From: Elusimicrobiales bacterium
GTDB taxonomy: Bacteria; Elusimicrobiota; Elusimicrobia; Elusimicrobiales; Elusimicrobiaceae
Assembly (NCBI GenBank): GCA_030540535.1
Contig: JAUNWB010000068.1
Span: 1-6,984, forward strand
Direction: 5' to 3'
Length of the DNA: 6,984 nucleotides
Shown here: piece by piece, positions 1 through 3,881 of the stretch
Layout of the letters: each line of letters begins with the position of its first letter
Position numbering within the stretch: position 1 is the stretch's first letter
Notes under the pieces: generated by a model
What the model was told of the DNA's origin: nothing
The model's input: only the letters and a program-made list of their open reading frames with translations
Databases searched by the model: none
Made by a program: the position numbers and the translations under genes

Positions 1-420
1 GCAAACCGCAGAATCGGAAATGTTACGGTCGTTCTCGATGGCTTCATACAACCCGTACAACGAACCGCTCGGGTCATAATTTACCGTTTCCGTACCCACC
101 ACAGGCAGGCCGGATTTAGAAGGCGTCGCCGAAATGGAACACCCCGGCTTGGTGCCTTTTGTGGAACAAGAGCGGTACCAGTACGTCCAATTAGCCGACA
201 CCGGCGGCTTCACCGTCAAATCATCTATAGAAGACGGCACATCCCTGTGTTCCAATATATACAGTTGGGTGGCTTCCACCAACGATTTTAACCCGGTTTT
301 CGCTTCCACGATACGGGCTTTCATCACCGATTTTTGGTACTGAGGCAAAGCCACCGATGACAAAATGCCAATAATTAACACCACGACCAACAATTCAATC
401 AACGTAAACCCCTGTTTCAT
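1..420 (-). CDS. type IV pilin-like protein, 3' end cut by window edge
   Basis: The frame is open for 140 codons from the ATG at 420 down to base 1, with no stop, so the C-terminus lies outside the window. The N-terminus is a class III (type IV pilin / pseudopilin) signal: MKQG, then F5 T L I E9, with cleavage expected between G4 and F5 and the conserved Glu at mature position 5. A hydrophobic helix follows (about residues 5-26, ending in SSVALPQY). The rest is a variable globular head with Cys85, Cys94 and Cys140. Known family role: subunit of a pilus or type II secretion-like fibre, exported to the inner membrane and processed by prepilin peptidase. No assembly ATPase, platform or peptidase gene is nearby, so major pilin, minor pilin and pseudopilin cannot be told apart. 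The first 28 residues differ from the second pilin in this window (2872-3336) only at positions 2 and 3; the heads are unrelated by eye. Confidence 0.9.
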   Translation of the reverse strand, partial: MKQGFTLIELLVVVLIIGILSSVALPQYQKSVMKARIVEAKTGLKSLVEATQLYILEHRDVPSSIDDLTVKPPVSANWTYWYRSCSTKGTKPGCSISATPSKSGLPVVGTETVNYDPSGSLYGLYEAIENDRNISDSAVC

Positions 421-426
421 AATATA

Positions 427-432
427 CCCTCC
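427..432 (-). promoter_or_regulatory. Shine-Dalgarno of the left pilin gene, fixes its start
   Basis: Read on the minus strand this is GGAGGG, six bases before the ATG at 420. An in-frame ATG eight codons upstream (444-442) would add MKDFGGYI, but it has no comparable ribosome binding site and would spoil the short basic leader expected before the prepilin peptidase site. The start at 420 is therefore preferred. Confidence 0.8.
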
Positions 433-470
433 AAAGTCTTTCATTACCGCTTAAAAAACAATCCTTTAAT

Positions 471-498
471 AGTTTATCCTCAAAACAAAAAGAATCAA
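471..498 (-). promoter_or_regulatory. possible promoter of the left pilin gene
   Basis: On the minus strand, TTGATT (498-493) and TAAACT (476-471) are separated by 16 bases, a moderate match to sigma-70 boxes. The start point would fall near 464, giving a leader of about 45 bases. The region is AT-rich, so chance matches are likely, and the -35 box sits at the foot of the terminator-like hairpin at 499-511. Confidence 0.28.
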
Positions 499-511
499 GC
501 CCGTACCGGGC
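481..511 (-). terminator. probable terminator of the glycosyltransferase gene
   Basis: A GC-rich 5-bp stem (GCCCG / CGGGC, 499-503 with 507-511, loop of three) starts 11 bases past the stop codon at 522-524. On the minus strand it is followed by the T-rich stretch TTGATTCTTTTTGTTTT. The stem is short and the first T run is interrupted, so termination may be weak. Confidence 0.45.
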
Positions 512-521
512 GAAAATATTT

Positions 522-1736
522 CTATTTTCCGAACTTTTCCTTAAACCACTTGATGACCCATTCCGGCTTATAGTCAATAATTTTGCGGTTGTGCTGCGTG
601 TAACTTTCCGGCGGCGCGATAATCTGTTTTTCGCGCGGCAGGAGCGGATAAACGTAATCCGTCACCACCTCGATATTAGGGTACCACAAATTGTGGACTT
701 TTTTATCCACCCAATGCTGCAGCCCCAAGTTGGGCAAATTGAGCCCCGCCGACGCAGCCCAAAATACGGAATTGACGGCTATCACGTACAACGCAAACTC
801 CGCCTTGAGCAGCGAGAGCAAATGCCACGTTTGGTTGATGGAAAACTTCTTGATATCTATTTCCATATAATCCGCATTTTCCACAGGGCCGCCTTTGGTA
901 ACGCTCATCACAAAATACCCTTCGGCAATTAACCCCTCCGAAAGCGCGCGCATATGCGGATAAACGTAATTGGAACCGCGGGAATCCAGCTGCAGGAAAA
1001 CAATTCCTTTTTTCCCCTGCGCCTTGGCGCGCACCGCCTCTAAGGTTTCGGCAACCACCGGGGCGGGCGTTTGCGGGAAATACATCACGGGTGCGGGAAC
1101 GTCTTTCGGCGCGGGCAGAGAGAACGTTTCAAACAAACTCGTTACGCGGTGCGGGACGTTGATACCGTATTCATAATACACGGGTACGGCTAAGAATCCC
1201 TCCGGGATATTTTCAAAAGCGGCGGAATAATCGTAATTTTTCCAAATCAGCGGATGACGCGTCCCTTCGAAATAAAACACTTTGTCGAAGTGCGGGTTTT
1301 CTTCCAGAAGTTTGCCGACGAGCGGCGAGTTGTTGCGGTCAAACTTGGCGCCCACGTGCGCGTGGAACGGAAGATTAGGATATTTTTTCTTGAGCGCGGC
1401 CAGCATGGGAGTGGTATACAAATAATCGCCAATGCCCATAAAAAAGATAAGCGCCACACCCTTTACGTTCGGGTTCACGGCGAGGGCCTTGTCCAAATCG
1501 TAAAACACGTGTTCGTGACGGTAGAGCGGACGTTTGATTCGGTGCCATTCTTTACTAACGGGCAGCGTTTCCCGCACGGGCGCGCCGGGAACGTGTTTTT
1601 TATCAAAACGGTACCACACGGGCGTATGGGTACGGATAAAAAAGAAAATCTTGTGCATGAGCCAGCGCAGCGTTTCGTAACAGACGCACACTTCGCGGTT
1701 GGCACACATCAAATTGCGTACTTTGTATTCTTGCAT
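522..1736 (-). CDS. glycosyltransferase family 9-like (heptosyltransferase-type) protein
   Basis: 404 residues. From about residue 92 it resembles ADP-heptose:LPS heptosyltransferases (GT9, GT-B fold). The first Rossmann domain opens with ALIFFMGIGDYLYTTPMLAA (95-114), the counterpart of the family's SSLGD...T.P.L motif. A second domain begins near IVFLQLDSRGSN (245-256). The segment AVNSVFWAASAGLNLPNLGL (320-339) aligns with the family's usual DTG..H.A.A.G.P motif. The likely role is sugar transfer onto lipopolysaccharide or another envelope glycan at the cytoplasmic face of the inner membrane; donor and acceptor cannot be read from sequence. Odd points: the expected Asp and His of the C-terminal motif are Asn322 and Trp326, and about 90 N-terminal residues precede the fold, with Cys11, Cys17, Cys19 and a short hydrophobic stretch (IFFFI, 30-34). 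The start has no ribosome binding site; in-frame ATGs at codons 10 and 27 are no better. Confidence 0.75.
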   Translation of the reverse strand: MQEYKVRNLMCANREVCVCYETLRWLMHKIFFFIRTHTPVWYRFDKKHVPGAPVRETLPVSKEWHRIKRPLYRHEHVFYDLDKALAVNPNVKGVALIFFMGIGDYLYTTPMLAALKKKYPNLPFHAHVGAKFDRNNSPLVGKLLEENPHFDKVFYFEGTRHPLIWKNYDYSAAFENIPEGFLAVPVYYEYGINVPHRVTSLFETFSLPAPKDVPAPVMYFPQTPAPVVAETLEAVRAKAQGKKGIVFLQLDSRGSNYVYPHMRALSEGLIAEGYFVMSVTKGGPVENADYMEIDIKKFSINQTWHLLSLLKAEFALYVIAVNSVFWAASAGLNLPNLGLQHWVDKKVHNLWYPNIEVVTDYVYPLLPREKQIIAPPESYTQHNRKIIDYKPEWVIKWFKEKFGK

Positions 1737-1742
1737 ATAATA

Positions 1743-1751
1743 AGTATAGCA
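1743..1751 (-). promoter_or_regulatory. extended -10 box abutting the glycosyltransferase start
   Basis: The minus strand reads TGCTATACT (1751-1743), an extended -10 element (TGnTATAAT type), then six bases, then the ATG at 1736. No convincing -35 box lies 16-18 bases upstream, where the preceding gene's terminator sits. Initiation about seven bases after the box would fall on or next to the A of ATG, which would give a leaderless message. This fits the missing Shine-Dalgarno. Confidence 0.45.
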
Positions 1752-1754
1752 AAC

Positions 1755-1783
1755 AAAAAGCCGCCCCGTATGGAGCGGCTTTT
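1755..1783 (-). terminator. intrinsic terminator of the DUF362 lipoprotein gene
   Basis: AGCCGC (1759-1764) pairs with GCGGCT (1775-1780). One C-A mismatch and two more C-G pairs follow, closing a GTAT loop. On the minus strand a T5 run follows the stem (GGCTTTTTGTTTG). It begins about 14 bases beyond the stop at 1798-1800. A four-T run on the other side means it could also stop plus-strand transcription. Confidence 0.85.
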
Positions 1784-1797
1784 CAAGCAGGGAAAAC

Positions 1798-2751
1798 TTA
1801 TTTGTCCAAATCCACGAGGTCGTATTCGTTGTTTCCCATGCCGAGTTCTTTCATATATTCAAGCTGGTGGAGGCCTTCGCGCGATTCGATGCGTTCCTTT
1901 AAATCATGCAGTTCCGCTTCCGGCAGTTGGTATACCATATCGATGGACGCCTGGTCCACCGCTAAAATATCGGTGGAAGCCAAAATGCCGATATCGTGCG
2001 CTTTGGGCGCGGCGGCGCGGGTGCCGGCGCAGTCGCAATCCACGGACATGTTGCGCAGCACATTAATGTAGACGATTTGATCGCCGAAGTGGTCCATCGT
2101 GGCTTTGGCTGATTCGGCCATGTTTTCCATAAAAAGAGATTTCGTCGCCCCCCAGGTGTTATCCTTGCTGGAGCCGTGTACCATCGCTTTGCCGATTTTG
2201 CCGTCCGCACAGCCGATGGCGATGTTTTTCATGGAGCCGCCGTAGCCGCCCATCGCGTGGCCTTTAAAGTGGGTCAGCACGACCATAGAATCGTAATTAA
2301 GCATGTGTTTGCCGACGGACATTTCTTTAAAATGTTTACCGCCTTTAACGGGAATCATCACGGCGCCGTCTTCGTCCATAATATCCACTTCGCTAAACGT
2401 CCAGCCGTTGGTTTTGAGCGTTTCGCGGTGGCCTTCGGTGGTTTGGCGCGGGCTGGGGTACAATACGTTGGTTTCCACGAGCGTGCTGTTGGGGATATGT
2501 TCCTGCAACGCTTTTACCATGGGCACGGGCAAGATGTTCGGGCCGTGGGGTTCCCCCGTGTGAAATTTAATGGCCACTTTGCCTTTTACGTTTTGGCTGA
2601 TTTTATCGTAGATTTTTACAAGGCCTTCCGGGCTGATGTCGGACGTAAAATAAACGGTCGCTTTCGGTTGGACCGGCGCCGCCGTTTTGGTTCCGGCGGG
2701 AGCGCAGGCGGCCACAGCGGCGGCCAGCGCAAAAAGAGCAATTTTTTTCAT
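1798..2751 (-). CDS. DUF362 domain lipoprotein
   Basis: 317 residues. Residues 1-16 form a lipoprotein signal peptide: KK, a hydrophobic Ala/Leu core, and lipobox VAAC with Cys16 as the lipidated residue. Ala at mature +2 does not suggest inner-membrane retention by the E. coli rule. An Ala/Pro/Thr linker runs to about residue 30. The DUF362 (Fe-S centre protein-like) domain fills the rest: YFTSDISPEGLVKIY (34-48), AIKFHTGEPHGPN (60-72), DIMDEDGA (123-130), HFKGHAMGGYGGSMKN (161-176), CDC (239-241), DIGILAS (253-259). Members often carry a ferredoxin-type four-Cys domain; none is present here. The remaining cysteines are Cys181 and the CDC pair. The biochemical function of the family is unsettled, so none is assigned. 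The start is set by AGGAGGT (2763-2757), five bases before ATG. It has its own terminator and is probably monocistronic. Confidence 0.85.
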   Translation of the reverse strand: MKKIALFALAAAVAACAPAGTKTAAPVQPKATVYFTSDISPEGLVKIYDKISQNVKGKVAIKFHTGEPHGPNILPVPMVKALQEHIPNSTLVETNVLYPSPRQTTEGHRETLKTNGWTFSEVDIMDEDGAVMIPVKGGKHFKEMSVGKHMLNYDSMVVLTHFKGHAMGGYGGSMKNIAIGCADGKIGKAMVHGSSKDNTWGATKSLFMENMAESAKATMDHFGDQIVYINVLRNMSVDCDCAGTRAAAPKAHDIGILASTDILAVDQASIDMVYQLPEAELHDLKERIESREGLHQLEYMKELGMGNNEYDLVDLDK

Positions 2752-2763
2752 GCGAAACCTCCT

Positions 2764-2785
2764 GTAAAATATAAAAATATTTTAC
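2764..2785. repeat. perfect 22-bp inverted repeat in the DUF362 promoter/leader
   Basis: GTAAAATAT (2764-2772) and ATATTTTAC (2777-2785) are exact reverse complements around an AAAA loop. The repeat touches the Shine-Dalgarno (2757-2763) on one side and covers the candidate -10 box (2779-2784) on the other. It could be an operator or an AT-rich leader hairpin. Pure AT content makes chance symmetry easier, though nine perfect pairs is notable. Confidence 0.6.
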
Positions 2786-2809
2786 CGTTTGGAGTTAACT
2801 CTAAGTCAA
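2779..2809 (-). promoter_or_regulatory. candidate promoter of the DUF362 lipoprotein gene, with internal palindrome
   Basis: On the minus strand, TTGACT (2809-2804) is followed after 19 bases by TAAAAT (2784-2779). The boxes are good but the spacer is two bases longer than ideal. Inside the spacer lies a perfect 10-bp palindrome, GAGTTAACTC (2792-2801), a plausible repressor site. The start point would be near 2772. Confidence 0.42.
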
Positions 2810-2823
2810 GTAATTTGTTACAT

Positions 2824-2849
2824 AAAAAACCGCCCTCGGAGGAGCGGTT
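2824..2849 (-). terminator. intrinsic terminator of the right pilin gene
   Basis: On the minus strand AACCGC...GCGGTT (2849-2844 with 2833-2828) forms six pairs. A mismatch and three further pairs (CCT/AGG) close a three-base loop, and a six-T run follows the stem. It lies 22 bases past the stop at 2872-2874. Confidence 0.85.
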
Positions 2850-2871
2850 GACAAGAACGACGAAATCGTTA

Positions 2872-3336
2872 TTATTGGCCGCCTTCTTCGTACGTCCAGC
2901 CCTGGCTTTCCAGCGATTTGCAAATCGTCCGGCCGATGTCCGTACCGGAGGCAAAACACTTTTTGAAATTGCGGGCGCCGTCTTTATAATAAATTTCCAG
3001 CGAGTATTTCCCGCCTTGCGGCCAGGCCATAATATCTATGGCGTCGGTACTGTTAGTTATTTCGTAGCCGCATTTATGCGTACTGGCGGCAGTAGGAGTA
3101 CCGAACCAACTTACATCCAACGTACTGCCGTTCAGAAAATCCGTATAAGAATAATTGCCCGGATTTTCCAACATAAAAAGTTCAAACGCGCGGGCAGAAT
3201 GTTCCAACCCCATCACACATTCCGTTGCGCGCGCCTTTTCCACCGCCTTGGTGTACTGCGGCAGAGCCACGGAAGACAAAATCCCAATGATAAGTACCAC
3301 AACCAATAATTCAATTAAGGTAAAACCCTTATTCAT
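2872..3336 (-). CDS. type IV pilin-like protein
   Basis: 154 residues, complete. The class III signal is MNKG followed by F5 T L I E9. Prepilin peptidase should cut after G4 and N-methylate F5. The hydrophobic assembly helix runs over residues 5-26 and continues into the amphipathic stretch QYTKAVEKARATEC. The head is small, with Cys40, Cys89, Cys127 and Cys139; the Cys127/Cys139 pair near the C-terminus could form the disulphide loop common in type IVa pilins. Length fits the 130-170 residues typical of major pilins. The start is set by AAGGAG (3348-3343), six bases before ATG. It is solitary: flanked by its own terminator and a long non-coding gap, with no pilus assembly genes nearby. Its first 28 residues nearly match the left pilin (1-420) although the DNA there differs at many synonymous positions, so the similarity reflects selection on the helix and not a recent duplication. 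Confidence 0.92.
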   Translation of the reverse strand: MNKGFTLIELLVVVLIIGILSSVALPQYTKAVEKARATECVMGLEHSARAFELFMLENPGNYSYTDFLNGSTLDVSWFGTPTAASTHKCGYEITNSTDAIDIMAWPQGGKYSLEIYYKDGARNFKKCFASGTDIGRTICKSLESQGWTYEEGGQ

Positions 3337-3415
3337 AAAACACTCCTTAGCAAGTTGATTTAGGGCTCTTTATAAGATAAAACCCTTTTTAAAAAAAATA
3401 AACATATTAGGGCAT

Positions 3416-3421
3416 ATTATA
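3416..3421 (-). promoter_or_regulatory. possible -10 box for the right pilin gene
   Basis: The minus strand reads a perfect TATAAT immediately after a T13 tract. No recognisable -35 box sits at 16-18 bases. The start point would be near 3409, leaving a leader of about 70 bases before the ATG at 3336. The match could simply be a product of AT-richness. Confidence 0.3.
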
Positions 3422-3514
3422 AAAAAAAAAAAACGAAGCAACCCCTTACCGGAAACAAAAAAAACGGGCCGGCAAAATACGCCGTGCAGCGCAGAATAAC
3501 ATTACGTTGCTTCG
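3421..3514 (-). terminator. possible terminator: long-range stem plus T13 tract
   Basis: CGAAGCAAC (3434-3442) and GTTGCTTCG (3506-3514) are exact reverse complements. On the minus strand the stem is followed directly by 13 T residues (bases 3433-3421). The 63-base loop is much longer than in a normal terminator, though it contains small internal stems such as CGGC/GCCG (3470-3473 with 3481-3484). No gene ends upstream of it on this strand, so any transcript stopped here would be non-coding. Confidence 0.35.
3481..3502 (+). repeat. 22-base direct repeat, copy 1
   Basis: GCCGTGCA, four bases (gcgc), then AGAATAACAT. Copy 2 starts exactly 50 bases downstream. The two halves are identical in both copies (18 of 22 bases); only the central four differ, a pattern typical of a protein-binding site. 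Confidence 0.6.
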
Positions 3515-3530
3515 GCTGATTTTTATTTTA

Positions 3531-3552
3531 GCCGTGCAAATTAGAATAACAT
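3531..3552 (+). repeat. 22-base direct repeat, copy 2
   Basis: GCCGTGCA, four bases (aatt), then AGAATAACAT. Its first four bases also form the right arm of a small hairpin, CGGCT (3513-3517) with AGCCG (3530-3534). It lies 16 bases before the large nested hairpin at 3569. Confidence 0.6.
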
Positions 3553-3568
3553 CGTAGATGATTATATG

Positions 3569-3670
3569 ATTTTTCAAAACCGCTCCGTATTGCGCGGACA
3601 AGTTGGGGCGCGGCGTAGTGGTAATTACGTAAGCCCCAAGGTACGCGCGATACGGCAGGTTTTGGAAAAT
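3569..3670 (+). ncRNA. candidate structured RNA: 102-base nested hairpin
   Basis: Four nested helices stack around one axis: 3569-3581 with 3658-3670 (13 pairs), 3585-3596 with 3644-3655 (12 pairs), 3603-3609 with 3633-3639 (7 pairs), and 3614-3617 with 3626-3629 (4 pairs), closing an 8-base loop. The internal loops are short. The only two non-Watson-Crick positions inside the long helices, 3574 with 3665 and 3591 with 3649, are U-G on the plus strand but A-C mismatches on the minus strand, which favours a plus-strand RNA. No known RNA family was recognised. Alternatives are part of a long PFOR leader or a small inverted-repeat mobile element. No target duplication was found. Confidence 0.45.
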
Positions 3671-3687
3671 TGTTTATCCTTAAAAGA

Positions 3688-3722
3688 CACAAGGGACGAA
3701 AACAATCTTTTCGTCCCTTGTG
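3688..3722. repeat. perfect 15-bp hairpin
   Basis: Bases 3688-3702 pair without mismatch with 3708-3722 around the five-base loop CAATC. The arm is CACAAGGGACGAAAA. No T tract follows on the plus strand (CGCAAACC). On the minus strand TCTTTTAAGG follows, a poor T tract. It could be an RNA stability element, a transcription stop, or a protein-binding site. Confidence 0.75.
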
Positions 3723-3763
3723 CGCAAACCGAAAGATAAGTTCAGCCGTTCCATCCTCCGCGT

Positions 3764-3792
3764 TTGCCAAATACAACCCAAAGTTATACAAT
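3764..3792 (+). promoter_or_regulatory. promoter of the PFOR gene
   Basis: TTGCCA (3764-3769), a 17-base spacer, then TACAAT (3787-3792): five of six matches to each sigma-70 consensus box with ideal spacing. The start point would be near 3799, just before the leader hairpins, giving a leader of about 83 bases. Confidence 0.6.
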
Positions 3793-3800
3793 ATATACAA

Positions 3801-3844
3801 GCCGGAGTGCCCCTCCGGGCTGCCGCGTTTTTGCGCGGCGTTTT
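3801..3844 (+). terminator. tandem leader hairpins, the second terminator-like (possible attenuator)
   Basis: Hairpin 1 is CCGGAG (3802-3807) with CTCCGG (3813-3818). Hairpin 2 is GCCGCG (3822-3827) with CGCGGC (3834-3839), followed by GTTTTACCGTTTT. Both lie between the predicted start point (about 3799) and the PFOR ribosome binding site. No plus-strand gene ends upstream, so hairpin 2 is not an ordinary downstream terminator. An alternative pairing, GCCC (3809-3812) with GGGC (3817-3820), is possible. The T tract is short, so read-through may be high. Confidence 0.5.
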
Positions 3845-3864
3845 ACCGTTTTAACATTACGCAA

Positions 3865-3870
3865 AAGGAG
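3865..3870 (+). promoter_or_regulatory. Shine-Dalgarno of the PFOR gene, long spacing
   Basis: AAGGAG lies 11 bases before the ATG at 3882, longer than the usual 5-9. The next in-frame ATG (3900) would be 29 bases away and would remove the MAKLVA leader that matches other PFOR N-termini, so the start at 3882 is kept. Confidence 0.7.
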
Positions 3871-3881
3871 ACTTCTCTACT

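Larger units (their letters stand above)
3337..3881. other. 545-base non-coding, repeat- and hairpin-rich gap between divergent genes
   Basis: No reading frame here is credible. The gap separates the minus-strand pilin from the plus-strand PFOR gene and contains, left to right: pilin leader and promoter candidates, an A13 tract (3421-3433), a long-range inverted repeat, two direct repeats, a large nested hairpin, a perfect 15-bp hairpin, and the PFOR promoter and leader. The stretch 3723-3763 shows no structure that I can see. Confidence 0.85.

Noticed and set aside
1254..2066. 270-codon plus-strand frame opposite the glycosyltransferase and DUF362 genes.
   Set aside because: Antisense shadow spanning an intrinsic terminator; the minus-strand genes have domains, signals and ribosome binding sites.
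2176..3309. 377-codon plus-strand frame opposite the DUF362 and pilin genes.
   Set aside because: It crosses two genes, a terminator and a promoter region, has a low-complexity antisense composition, and matches no family.
3423..3722. Possible CRISPR array or IS remnant, because of the repeats.
   Set aside because: There are only two direct repeats, which are imperfect and separated by 28 bases containing a hairpin. No transposase fragment, terminal inverted repeat pair or target duplication was found.
3528..3800. Minus-strand 90-codon reading frame (TTG start) across the intergenic gap.
   Set aside because: It runs through both arms of the nested hairpin and of the 15-bp hairpin, so its sequence is dictated by inverted repeats. 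It has no good ribosome binding site at proper spacing and no recognisable domain. If homologous frames were found in other genomes it would more likely mark a repeated RNA or DNA element.
3337..3881. tRNA, tmRNA, SRP RNA, 6S RNA or RNase P RNA in the gap.
   Set aside because: No T-loop GTTCRA signature, CCA end, SRP Alu/S-domain motif or RNase P core was recognised by eye; a covariance search would be decisive.
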